From positions 1 through 34,322 of the forward strand of contig QHOX01000171.1 in the NCBI GenBank assembly GCA_003219465.1: a stretch of 34,322 nucleotides of DNA, read 5' to 3'. This DNA comes from Verrucomicrobiota bacterium. GTDB taxonomy: Bacteria; Verrucomicrobiota; Verrucomicrobiia; Chthoniobacterales; UBA10450. Below the pieces are notes generated by a model. It saw only the letters and a list, made by a program, of their open reading frames with translations, had not been told where the DNA came from and ran no database searches. Shown here in pieces: positions 25,621 to 34,322 of the stretch (the stretch's first letter is position 1; each line of letters starts with the position of its first letter). The position numbers and the translations under genes were made by a program.

Positions 25621-26370
25621 ATGCATCGCTTCTACGTTGCGCCGGAGAACTGGGACCCTCGGGAACTTGTGTTGCGGGGCTCCGAGGCCCACCACGCGCG
25701 CAACGTCCTGCGCATGCAAGCCGGAGACAAGCTTGTCGTCTTCAACGGAAAAGGCCATGAACTCACTGCAGAAATTGTGAACGTCACCGATGACGAGATT
25801 CGATTGCGAAAACTACACGAATCGGAAACGGTGCCGCTGCGCTGCAGGATTGTTCTCGGACAGGCAATCCCAAAAGGCAAAAACATGGAGCTCATTGTGC
25901 AGAAGGCCGTCGAGATTGGCGCAGCCGAAATCGCACCGATCATTTCCGACCGCACCATTGTGCAGTTCGATTCCGAAGGTGCCGCGCAAAAACAGACAAA
26001 ATGGCACCAGGTCGCCATCGATGCCTCCAAGCAATGCGGCCAAAACTGGCTGCCACGTGTTCACGTACCGGGAAAATTAGCAGAATTTTTTTCCGCTTCG
26101 GAGCAGGCATTCGATCTTCGCCTAATCGGATCGCTCCAGCCCGATGCGCGGCACTTAAAAAAAATTCTGGAAACCTATTCTAGCGAGCACGGTGATCGTC
26201 CTCGAAGCGTTTTAATGCTTGTTGGGCCAGAAGGAGACTTCACACCTGCCGAGCTCGCGCTGGCGCGTCGTCACGGCTGTGAGCCAATTACACTCGGCCC
26301 AATCATTTTGCGAGTGGAAACGGCGGCAATCTATTGCCTGAGCATCCTCTCGTACGAACTGCTGATTTAG
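25621..26370 (+). CDS. rsmE: 16S rRNA (uracil1498-N3)-methyltransferase
   Basis: HHARNVLRMQAGDKLVVFNGKG...GQAIPKGKNMELIVQKAVEIGAAEIAPI...LMLVGPEGDFTPAELALARRHGCEPITLGPIILRVETAAIYCLSIL. Confidence 0.93.
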   Translation: MHRFYVAPENWDPRELVLRGSEAHHARNVLRMQAGDKLVVFNGKGHELTAEIVNVTDDEIRLRKLHESETVPLRCRIVLGQAIPKGKNMELIVQKAVEIGAAEIAPIISDRTIVQFDSEGAAQKQTKWHQVAIDASKQCGQNWLPRVHVPGKLAEFFSASEQAFDLRLIGSLQPDARHLKKILETYSSEHGDRPRSVLMLVGPEGDFTPAELALARRHGCEPITLGPIILRVETAAIYCLSILSYELLI

Positions 26371-26428
26371 CAGTGCCGTTTTTGCTGCACACACCAACCT
26401 TTGACCGACAACGACGACGCAAACGCGC

Positions 26429-28321
26429 CTATTTCGCGGCGGCTATTTCCACAGCCTTTTCCGCTGCGGGAGCTGCGGTTGGCGTTATGTCGTCTGTTGG
26501 CGCGGGCTGGATTGAGACGATCTTGAATTGCGCGACGCCGTGCTCCGTATTCAGAGACACGCTTTCACTGATTTCATGGCCGAGAAGCACCTGACCGATG
26601 GCGGTTTGATACGAGATAATGTGGCGATCGGGATCGCTGTCCCATGCGCCGAGGATTGTGTAGGTTTCTTCGTCGTTCGTCGCGTCGTTACGCAGTCTGA
26701 CGATGGTGCCGATGGACACGCGCGACGTGTCCGGGTTTTCAAATGACGTGCCACGCGCATCGTGCAGCATTTGTTCGAGCTCAGCTTTGCGGCGCATCAG
26801 CACGCTTTGCATTTGCTTGGCTGCTTTGAATTCAAAATTCTCACTTAGATCGCCGTACGACCTCGCAATTGCGATTTCCTTGCTGTTCTCCGGAATCTTC
26901 ACTTTCACCAGCTCTTCATGTTCGGCCCTGCGTTTTTCCAGGCTGCTCCAGGACACGACCACCGGCGCGGCTTTTTCCTGCGGTTCTGCGCCGGCGATCA
27001 TGCTTTCCAGCTCCGGATAAACTTTGACCATCCGTGCTAGGAGCGATCGTTTGGTCAGCTCATCAAACAATGGCGTTAACTGGAGACGCCGCATCGCGTC
27101 GCGCGCCAGGCCGACATCGACTTTCTTAAACATCTCCCCAAGCAATTCCCGGTCATCAACCAGTGTTCGCTGCAACTTGCTGCCGCGACCGTAAAAATTA
27201 TGCTGTTCGCGCTCGAGCGCGGCGAGGATCGCCCACAGCAAATCCGGGGTAATCAGGTCACCCCAATTCTCTTTTTCGCCGCACAACCAAATGAGCATTT
27301 CGCTCGTGGCTGAATGTTCGCGAATGCTTCGCTCCAGCATAGCCCGAAGCTCTGCGTGTTGCCCGGCTTCGTTCAAAATACGCGGAATTTGCGCCACCAT
27401 TCGACCGTGGCTCGCCTCCATGAGACGCAAGGCCCGCTCCGTCCAGCCTGGTCCCAGCGCGGCCGGTAGCGCTTGCAAAACGCGTTTCTCTTTCGCGGCC
27501 GGCAAGTTCGGCAGGATCGATGCCAGACGCTTTTCCTCTTCCACAATTAATTTGGAAAGAGTGAGACCGATGTGTGTGGTGTGCAGTGACGGAACACCCG
27601 CGAGCAAATCATCCCGCGCAATGATGAGTTCGAGTGCCAGCTCAGGATGCAGTTTCTGGTTGCGCGCCGCTGCGTTCTCGATTGCCACGACGATCGGCTG
27701 AAGTTGTTTTTCAGGTTCCTTGAATTGCTCGTGAGATTTTATGATCTGCTCGACTGCCGCGATTTGCTGCTTCGGCTGCCTGGCCTTATTGAATGCCGCG
27801 AGCAGCTCGTCGGCATGCGACACCCCTTCGCCACGGATTTGAATCGGGTCCGTCTTTTTTGCCGGTATCGAGAACGCACCGCTTGCTCTAAGCGCTTTCC
27901 TGGTTGATTCCCACCAGCGTTTCCATTCCGCCTCGGTAAAGACATCGCCAATGAGCCACTCCCCGATCTGCTGCGCGCTGGCCCTGCCGTCCAAACTTTC
28001 CAGAATGTTCTGCACCAGTGCGACTGGATTTTCCTTGGTCAGGTTTTTAATTAATGCGATGTCCGTTGCCTTTCGGACCAGGAAATGTTCCTGTGTCAGT
28101 GGCGTCAGATTCTCTGCCGCGTATTGCGCCTGCATCGGATGAGACTTCTTGGTTGCAAAATCGATGACGATTTGATTTAGCAACAGGTTCCATTCGCGGA
28201 CGCGACCGAAACCCCAACTTTTGTGCAGGCAAAATGTACCCGGTTTTAACTTTTCCAGTTGGCCTGCCGACTTCGAAGTGAGCTTGCCAGCTTCGACCAG
28301 CTTTTGTAATTCAGCATCCAT
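26429..28321 (-). CDS. GreA/GreB-family transcription elongation factor fused to a long (~450 aa) N-terminal helical region
   Basis: C-terminal ~150 aa: LEKRRAEHEELVKVKIPENSKEIAIARSYGDLSENFEFKAAKQMQ...VSIGTIVRLRNDATNDEETYTILGAWDSDPDRHIISYQTAIGQVLLGHEISESV. ATG at 28321 (MDAELQKLVEAGKLTSKSAGQLEKL). Confidence 0.88.
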   Translation of the reverse strand: MDAELQKLVEAGKLTSKSAGQLEKLKPGTFCLHKSWGFGRVREWNLLLNQIVIDFATKKSHPMQAQYAAENLTPLTQEHFLVRKATDIALIKNLTKENPVALVQNILESLDGRASAQQIGEWLIGDVFTEAEWKRWWESTRKALRASGAFSIPAKKTDPIQIRGEGVSHADELLAAFNKARQPKQQIAAVEQIIKSHEQFKEPEKQLQPIVVAIENAAARNQKLHPELALELIIARDDLLAGVPSLHTTHIGLTLSKLIVEEEKRLASILPNLPAAKEKRVLQALPAALGPGWTERALRLMEASHGRMVAQIPRILNEAGQHAELRAMLERSIREHSATSEMLIWLCGEKENWGDLITPDLLWAILAALEREQHNFYGRGSKLQRTLVDDRELLGEMFKKVDVGLARDAMRRLQLTPLFDELTKRSLLARMVKVYPELESMIAGAEPQEKAAPVVVSWSSLEKRRAEHEELVKVKIPENSKEIAIARSYGDLSENFEFKAAKQMQSVLMRRKAELEQMLHDARGTSFENPDTSRVSIGTIVRLRNDATNDEETYTILGAWDSDPDRHIISYQTAIGQVLLGHEISESVSLNTEHGVAQFKIVSIQPAPTDDITPTAAPAAEKAVEIAAAK

Positions 28322-28419
28322 TGGTGGGGACAAATCTTTCCCCGTGACGTATAGGTCGCATCGGCGCGTCGCGCAATTTGCGATTGCCGCGAGCCTCGTA
28401 GCGTGAAAGTCTGCCCGCC

Positions 28420-29418
28420 GTGACGACGAGCATCTGGTTCTGGGTTGGCTTGCGTCTCCATGTTTCGCTGCATCAGACGATCTTCGGAACGCCGATATGG
28501 TTTTGGATCGCTTTTCACATAGGCGTTTTCGCCGCAATCGGAATCGACCTATTCACCTTTCATCGCCGCGGCCGCGAATTAAGCATGGGCGCTGCGGCGC
28601 GGCGCAGCGTGCTGTGGGTCGTAGTCTCGCTCGCCTTTAACGTCGTAGTTTGGCGCGTGAAAGGCCCGCACCACGGGCTCGATTTTCTTACCGGCTACCT
28701 GATCGAGTACTCCCTGAGCATGGACAACATTTTTGTGTTCGTGCTCATCTTCACGCATTTCCGGGTTCCACCCCGCGCACAACACCGCGTATTGGTCTGG
28801 GGAATTATTGGCGCTCTCATCATGCGTGGCACCATGATCCTGTTCGGCATCGCTTTGGTGCGGCGATTTCATTTCGTTCTGTACATCTTCGGTCTTTTCC
28901 TGCTGATCACCGCAGCGCGCATGCTTTTCGGGAAATATCTGGCGCACGATTTCCGGGAAACGCGCGTGATGCGGTTCTGTCGCAGGATTCTTCCGATCAC
29001 CCCCGACTTCCACAATCAAGACTTCAAAGTGCGCGTTGATGGGCGCTGGATGTTAACGCCGCTTGCTCTCACCATGATCGTGATTGAAATCACGGACCTG
29101 GCGTTCGCGGTAGATTCGATCCCGGCGATCTTCGCGATTACTCAAGACCCATTTATCGTTTATACTTCGAACATCTGCGCGATTCTTGGCTTGCGATCGC
29201 TTTACTTCCTGCTGGCAGGTCTGATGAACCGTTTCATTTATCTCAGAACCGGACTGGCATTGGTGCTTGGATTCGTGGGCCTGAAAATGATTACCGCAGA
29301 ATTCCTGCCGTTCCCCCGGGTCGTCTCACTGGCAATCATTGTTCTTATCCTGGGAGTTACTATATGGCTTTCCATGTTGAAAACGAAGAACGACGCTACG
29401 GCCGAACACCCAAAATAA
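28420..29418 (+). CDS. TerC/Alx-family membrane protein
   Basis: Multiple TM segments; YLIEYSLSMDNIFVFVLIF; LTPLALTMIVIEITDLAFAVDSIPAIFAITQDPFIVYTSNICAILGLRSLYFLLA. Confidence 0.95.
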   Translation: MTTSIWFWVGLRLHVSLHQTIFGTPIWFWIAFHIGVFAAIGIDLFTFHRRGRELSMGAAARRSVLWVVVSLAFNVVVWRVKGPHHGLDFLTGYLIEYSLSMDNIFVFVLIFTHFRVPPRAQHRVLVWGIIGALIMRGTMILFGIALVRRFHFVLYIFGLFLLITAARMLFGKYLAHDFRETRVMRFCRRILPITPDFHNQDFKVRVDGRWMLTPLALTMIVIEITDLAFAVDSIPAIFAITQDPFIVYTSNICAILGLRSLYFLLAGLMNRFIYLRTGLALVLGFVGLKMITAEFLPFPRVVSLAIIVLILGVTIWLSMLKTKNDATAEHPK

Positions 29419-29465
29419 AGTATTGCCTTTGCGGTTCGGAATCATTTAACTGCTAGCCAGCGCCT

Positions 29466-29885
29466 ATGAAAAATATTCTTGCCTTCGCTGCGGTCGTTGG
29501 CCTTGCCATCGGAGTTTTCGCCGATATTCAAGATCCGCCGGGGAACGATTATGGTCCAACGCGGAAACTCGGTCGCGGTATCTCGAACTTTGTCATCGCT
29601 CCGACTGAGTTCTTTACAACCGTTAACCAAATCAACCAAACGGAAGGTAATTCCGCCGGAGCTGGCTATGGCGTTTGGAAGGGAGCGGGACGCGCAGCCG
29701 CGCGCCACGTGGCCGGCCTTGTTGAGATCCTGACGTTTCCGTTTCCAATTTGGCACGACAGCTATCAGCCGCTGCTGCCGTCCGACATTCCTTACATTCA
29801 TGGCGGTTACGCGGAATTTCCGCCTGAAGTTGGTAACGAGTCCAAATACCCGTACGTGCGCGATACGCACCACGATTTCAACTAG
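29466..29885 (+). CDS. Exosortase-system-associated (TIGR04073-like) small secreted protein
   Basis: Signal peptide then PTRKLGRGISNFVIAPTEFFTTV...GVWKGAGRAAARHVAGLVEILTFPFPI. Confidence 0.6.
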   Translation: MKNILAFAAVVGLAIGVFADIQDPPGNDYGPTRKLGRGISNFVIAPTEFFTTVNQINQTEGNSAGAGYGVWKGAGRAAARHVAGLVEILTFPFPIWHDSYQPLLPSDIPYIHGGYAEFPPEVGNESKYPYVRDTHHDFN

Positions 29886-30078
29886 CGTCCGCTCCGCAGA
29901 AAAAGCGCGTAGTTTTTTCGATGGTCTGAGCATCGCTCTACGGTAGTCGTCGTGTTAACGCGAATGCCCTTTGGACGTTTCTGCTCTCGACGCATAATCG
30001 CTTAAGTGGGGCGACCATTCTGGAAAGTTCGCACGGATCAAGGCGTATTGACCCGGCTTAATCTCAGCATCAAAGTGA

Positions 30079-32118
30079 ATGACTTTAAGGCGGTTGACCA
30101 TGCCATCGCGGCGTTTTTCCGGGCTGCCGTTAATCGGCGTGCTCGCAATCATTTACGTCATCTCCGGCAAAATCGGTTTGAATCTGGCATCATTGCACGC
30201 GAGTGCATCACCGGTATGGCCGCCGGCCGGAATCGCGCTGGCTGCATTACTCTTGTTCGGTTTTCGAGTGTGGCCGGCGATCTTTGTCGGTGCGTTTTTG
30301 GTCAACCTCACGACCGCGGGAGACATCTTCACATCGGTTGCCATTGCGAGTGGCAACACCCTTGAGGCGATAGCAGGCGCATTGCTGGTTAATCGCTTCG
30401 CGGGCGGCAAAAATGTCTTTGATCGGCCACAAGGGGTTTTCAAATTCGCGGTCACAGCGGCGATCAGCACTATCATCAGCCCAGTGTTCGGCGTGACGAG
30501 TCTCGCGCTCGCTGGCTTCGCCGACTTGGCGAACTACGGCGCGATTTGGGTTACTTGGTGGCTTGGCGATGCAACGGGTGACCTTGTTTTTACTCCGCTG
30601 ATTTTTCTTTGGGGCATTCGGCCGAAGCTGTGTTGGAAAAAAGAGGAAGCCGTAGAGGTCGCCGTACTCCTTCTGTTGTTAGCGCTTCTGAGTGCCGTTG
30701 CGTTTGGCGGGTGGTTGGAGATTTCAGCCAAAAATTATCCGATCGCTTTCGTTTGTGGCCCGATTGTGATTTGGACGGCGTTCCGGTTCACTCAACGGGA
30801 AACTGCCACGGGTATTTTTATTCTGTCTGTGATAGCGGTTTGGGGAACAGTGCACGGGTTTGGGCCATTCGCCGGCCAAACCGAGAATCAGTCGCTTCTC
30901 ACAGTGCAAGCGTGGACAGCCGTATTGGCCATCACGGCGATGGCGCTTTCCGCCGGCATGGCTGAGCGACGGCGTATCGAGGAAGAGCTTCAACAGCAAA
31001 AAAGCATCGTCGAAGCGGCAAATCGCACCAAGGACCATTTTCTGGCAATGCTTTCACACGAACTGCGCACGCCACTGACTCCGGTAGTTTCCGAGTTGGA
31101 ATCGCTCCAAACAGAGCCCGCGCAAACTGAAGATACCAGAGCATCGCTGGCGATGATCCGTCGCAATATTGAATTGGAAACGCAGCTGATTGATGACCTG
31201 CTCGACTTTACCCGAATCGCCAGAGACAAAATGGAATTGCGTTTCGTTCCAATCGATGCGCATTTGGCGGTGTCGAATGTCGTCGAGATTTGCCGCTCCG
31301 AGGCGAAGTCCAAAAGACTTAATATACATCTCAATTTGCGAGCAAAGAGCTGCCATGTGAGCGCCGACGCCGCCAAATTTCAGCAGATCATTTGGAATCT
31401 GCTTAAGAATGCGATCAAATTCACCCCTGAAGGCGGGGAAATCGTGATCTCGTCTAGGAATCCGTCCGAAACAATCTTGATTGTTAGTGTCCGCGATACC
31501 GGCATCGGCATGGAGCCGGAAGTCATGCAGCGCATTTTCGATCCATTCGAACAGGGCAATCGCTCGTTTGAGCATCGCTTTGGTGGGCTCGGTCTGGGTC
31601 TGGCCATTTCGAAATCTCTTGCGCAGGCCCACGGCGGCACGCTGACAGCACAAAGTGACGGACCCAATCGTGGCTCAACTTTTACGTTGTCGATGCAAGC
31701 TCTGCCACAAGGTGAAGCAGCTAGCGTCGCTTCAAAAACGGTCACTGACTCGGCACGACAAGGTCTGAAGATTCTGCTGGTCGACGATCATCAAGACACC
31801 TGTGCTGCGCTGGAAAAATTGCTGGCGCGTCGCGGACATCTGGTTGCGGTGACGCACGATGTCCGCTCGGCCATGGAAGCTGCCGTGCGCAACAAATTCG
31901 ATCTGCTCATCAGCGATATTGCCCTTCCAGACGGAACCGGAATGGATCTGATGATGCAGTTGCGCGCGATCGCAAATGTTCCGGGGATTGCGATCAGCGG
32001 CTTTGGCAATAACGGTGATATCGAACGAAGTTTGCAGGCCGGCTTCTCCGAGCATCTCATCAAACCCATCAAGCTCGACAACCTCCAGGCCGCTATCGAG
32101 CGGGCTATCGCGGGGTAG
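30079..32118 (+). CDS. MASE1-type membrane sensor, hybrid histidine kinase with C-terminal receiver
   Basis: N-terminal MASE1-like integral membrane region (SPVWPPAGIALAALLLFGFRVWPAIFVGAFLVN); LAMLSHELRTPLTPV; GLGLAISKSLAQAHGG; ILLVDDHQDTCAALEKLL...LLISDIALPDGTG. In-frame ATG at 30100 is an alternative start. Confidence 0.93.
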   Translation: MTLRRLTMPSRRFSGLPLIGVLAIIYVISGKIGLNLASLHASASPVWPPAGIALAALLLFGFRVWPAIFVGAFLVNLTTAGDIFTSVAIASGNTLEAIAGALLVNRFAGGKNVFDRPQGVFKFAVTAAISTIISPVFGVTSLALAGFADLANYGAIWVTWWLGDATGDLVFTPLIFLWGIRPKLCWKKEEAVEVAVLLLLLALLSAVAFGGWLEISAKNYPIAFVCGPIVIWTAFRFTQRETATGIFILSVIAVWGTVHGFGPFAGQTENQSLLTVQAWTAVLAITAMALSAGMAERRRIEEELQQQKSIVEAANRTKDHFLAMLSHELRTPLTPVVSELESLQTEPAQTEDTRASLAMIRRNIELETQLIDDLLDFTRIARDKMELRFVPIDAHLAVSNVVEICRSEAKSKRLNIHLNLRAKSCHVSADAAKFQQIIWNLLKNAIKFTPEGGEIVISSRNPSETILIVSVRDTGIGMEPEVMQRIFDPFEQGNRSFEHRFGGLGLGLAISKSLAQAHGGTLTAQSDGPNRGSTFTLSMQALPQGEAASVASKTVTDSARQGLKILLVDDHQDTCAALEKLLARRGHLVAVTHDVRSAMEAAVRNKFDLLISDIALPDGTGMDLMMQLRAIANVPGIAISGFGNNGDIERSLQAGFSEHLIKPIKLDNLQAAIERAIAG

Positions 32119-32143
32119 CGCGCGCATCTCGCAAACTTGCCCT

Positions 32144-33250
32144 ATGCGTGTCGTCGATCTAAGAATCGAGGACGTTGCGTTTGGCGGAAAAGGTGTCGCC
32201 AGGGCACAGGGCAAAGCCGTTTTTGTTCCTTACACCATTGAAGGGGAGTTGGTTTCCGCCGAAATCGTCCGGGAAAAGAAGCAGTTCGCCGAAGCAGAGC
32301 CGGTCGAAGTTAAGCAGAGTTCGCCGAATCGTGTCGCGCCGCAGTGCCCGTATTTCGGCCGATGCGGCGGCTGCGCGTATCAGCACATCGATTACCAACA
32401 TCAGCTTGCGATTAAATGGCGACAGGTGCGCGACGCGCTCCAGAGAATCGGCAAACTGAAGGATGTTCCCATGCTTCCGATTATCCCTTCGCCGAGGCAG
32501 TACGCGTATCGCAACCGCATCACCGTGCACGCGCAGGACGGCACGATCGGTTTTTTCCGGCGCGATTCGCATCAGTTGATTGATGTCCAGCGTTGCCCGA
32601 TTTCTCGTGACGAAGTCAATCGGGCGCTATCGGAGTTGCGCGAACAAAAACATGTGCGCGACGGGCATTACGCGCTCCGAACCACTTCCGAGCCGCGCGT
32701 GTTTTCGCAAGTAAACGACGAGGTCGCACAGGCGCTGCGGGACTTAATTATCGATCTCGTTCCGCCAAATCAGGACCTGTTAGTCGACGCCTATTGCGGC
32801 GCTGGATTTTTTGCAAAAGCGTTGCTCGACAAATTCGAGCGCGTGATCGGGATTGATTGGGACCGATTCGCAATCGCCGCGGCTAAGGAGAATGCGACCG
32901 AAAAAGAGACCTATATCGCCGGTGATGTTGAACACGAACTCACCGCAAACTTGACGGCTTTAAGCCGTCAAGTTTCCGAGCGCAAGGAGAGCGATCTGCG
33001 GGAGATGACGCTGGTTGTCGATCCTCCGGCGACCGGGCTGAGCGCAAACGTGCGAAAGGCGATTGTTGATCTTGCACCGACAACGCTCATTTACGTTTCA
33101 TGCGATCCGCCAACACTGGCACGCGATTTGAGAGATCTGGACGATCAATTCACCATCGATTCGGTCACACCGCTCGACATGTTTCCACAAACCGCCGAAA
33201 TCGAAGTCGTGGTTCATCTGCGGACGAAATCGCCTCCGGCGACTCGATAA
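32144..33250 (+). CDS. RlmD/TrmA-family RNA (uracil-5)-methyltransferase
   Basis: TRAM domain MRVVDLRIEDVAFGGKGVARAQGKAVFVPYTIEGE; Fe-S cysteines CPYFGRCGGCAYQH; LVDAYCGAGFFAKAL; VVDPPATGLS; IYVSCDPPTLARDL. ATG at 32144 preferred over 31976, which overlaps the kinase gene. Confidence 0.93.
   Translation: MRVVDLRIEDVAFGGKGVARAQGKAVFVPYTIEGELVSAEIVREKKQFAEAEPVEVKQSSPNRVAPQCPYFGRCGGCAYQHIDYQHQLAIKWRQVRDALQRIGKLKDVPMLPIIPSPRQYAYRNRITVHAQDGTIGFFRRDSHQLIDVQRCPISRDEVNRALSELREQKHVRDGHYALRTTSEPRVFSQVNDEVAQALRDLIIDLVPPNQDLLVDAYCGAGFFAKALLDKFERVIGIDWDRFAIAAAKENATEKETYIAGDVEHELTANLTALSRQVSERKESDLREMTLVVDPPATGLSANVRKAIVDLAPTTLIYVSCDPPTLARDLRDLDDQFTIDSVTPLDMFPQTAEIEVVVHLRTKSPPATR
32947..32975. repeat. Intragenic near-perfect palindrome AAACTTGACGGCTT-T-AAGCCGTCAAGTTT
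   Basis: 14-bp perfect arms with a 1-nt centre inside the methyltransferase CDS. Confidence 0.9.
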
Positions 33251-33269
33251 AGATGAAACCGCTGCCGAC

Positions 33270-33677
33270 TTAGCGGTCTCTCGAAAATCTCTTCTTCACC
33301 AGATACACGATCATAATTCCACCGATCGGCAGACCGATCAGTGTTTTGGGATCGTGGCGCAGCCAGGCGTTTAGCGAATCGCCGATGAGATTCACGGCCA
33401 GGACACCGATCGCGAGACGGCGTCCCCATTCTGCGTTTCGGGCGAGCCCTATTGCTGCCAGACCGCATGCGGCGCCGACCAGAGTCATCAGCGCAATCGA
33501 CGCGCCGCTGCCCATTTCTTGAAATTGCGTCTGCGCTTCCGGTTTCAACCGCCAGATCGATTCCAGAAGACTTCCCGGAAACGCCAGAGCCAGCATCGTG
33601 ACCAAACAGACCGACGCACCGGCCGCGAAAAAAATTATCAGCAAGATCGTTCCGAGCGATCGACACTTCGGGTTCAC
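33270..33677 (-). CDS. Small multi-pass membrane protein, function unknown
   Basis: Four hydrophobic segments; 4-nt overlap with the upstream gene at 33674. Confidence 0.7.
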   Translation of the reverse strand: MNPKCRSLGTILLIIFFAAGASVCLVTMLALAFPGSLLESIWRLKPEAQTQFQEMGSGASIALMTLVGAACGLAAIGLARNAEWGRRLAIGVLAVNLIGDSLNAWLRHDPKTLIGLPIGGIMIVYLVKKRFSRDR

Positions 33678-34322
33678 GCGTAAACGAGGAGATCAATTTC
33701 CTCCGGTAACGAGTTGGATACTTCGCGGATGACGTTGCCGCGAAGCAGATTCATCAGCGCGCTGCGTTGTGGCGCGCCGAGAATGACGCGCGATGCACCA
33801 AGGGTAGCAGCCACATCAACAATGGTCTCGGCAGCCGAGGGACTCACCGCATAGCAGAACAGCGGCGTGATGTTCTCGGCTTTCTGTTTCGCTTCGGCGA
33901 AAATTGCGCTGGCTTCTGGATCTTGCTGCCATTTGCGCCTGGCATCCTCTTCGGTCATGAACGGTTGTTCACGCACGAAGAGCAGGTAGAGACGCGAGCC
34001 GGCCGTGGTTGCTTCCCGCAACGCGAAATCGAGGGTACGCCCTGCGCTGCGAACCGCGCACAGGATTGCTTCGCCCCCTGAAGGAGCCAGCGCTTTGGAC
34101 GTTGGACGCGCGACATCGACACCTAATTGTCGTGGCGAGAGCGCGGGCGCAGCTTCTTTTTTCATTCTGCGTTCCTGCACGAGTCCCCGCAGAATTAATC
34201 CGATAAGCAGCACTGTAATGACGAAGTAGCGAGCATTTGGTTTATCTACGAGCAACGAAAGTTCGATCGCAGCCATAAGCAGGAACGTCACGAACATGAA
34301 CGCGCGTTCCCATGGTCTGATT
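33674..34322 (-). CDS. C-terminal part of a membrane transporter with a universal-stress-protein (USP) domain; truncated at window edge
   Basis: Open frame continues to the edge (IRPWERAFMFVTFLLMAAIELSLLVDKPNARYFVITVLLIGLILRGLVQERR). USP-like domain ILCAVRSAGRTLDFALREATTAGSRLYLLFV...VDVAATLGASRVILGAPQRSALMNLLRGNVIREVSNSLPEEIDLLVY. Confidence 0.65.
   Translation of the reverse strand, partial: IRPWERAFMFVTFLLMAAIELSLLVDKPNARYFVITVLLIGLILRGLVQERRMKKEAAPALSPRQLGVDVARPTSKALAPSGGEAILCAVRSAGRTLDFALREATTAGSRLYLLFVREQPFMTEEDARRKWQQDPEASAIFAEAKQKAENITPLFCYAVSPSAAETIVDVAATLGASRVILGAPQRSALMNLLRGNVIREVSNSLPEEIDLLVYA

Noticed and set aside
31976-32143. Upstream extension of the RNA methyltransferase ORF
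   Set aside because: Overlaps the 3' end of the hybrid kinase gene; the TRAM-domain start MRVVDLRIEDVAFGG at 32144 is the sensible start.

Overview
The window is about 34 kb of a gene-dense bacterial chromosome. Gene content suggests a soil Verrucomicrobia/PVC lineage: a SWIB protein, a GreA with a long N-terminal extension, a TIGR04073-type protein and abundant short extragenic palindromes. This taxonomic placement is inference. Most of the window is housekeeping: aroA-cmk-plsC, grpE-dnaJ, an HMG-CoA lyase-like gene, rsmE, TerC, a MASE1 hybrid kinase and an RlmD/TrmA-type methyltransferase. The accessory part is roughly 2.1-6.8 kb. It holds (i) a DUF262/HNH (GmrSD-like) nuclease gene overlapping, in the +1 frame, a TIGR02391/Ymh-like ORF with an Rx4H (RNPSAH) HEPN-type motif. 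It also holds (ii) an AP2-domain ORF flanked by two degenerate fragments of the 3' end of a neighbouring, itself frameshifted, isocitrate-dehydrogenase-family gene. Other notable items are a single-ORF fusion of a metallo-beta-lactamase exonuclease with an ATP-dependent DNA ligase, a fungal-Lys4-like homoaconitase beside the IDH-family gene, a near-perfect 29-bp palindrome inside the RNA methyltransferase gene, two SpoIIE-type phosphatase modules, and at least seven sequence families of intergenic hairpins. No rRNA, tRNA, CRISPR array or transposase gene was recognised by eye. All family names come from recognising motifs by reading; no search was run.
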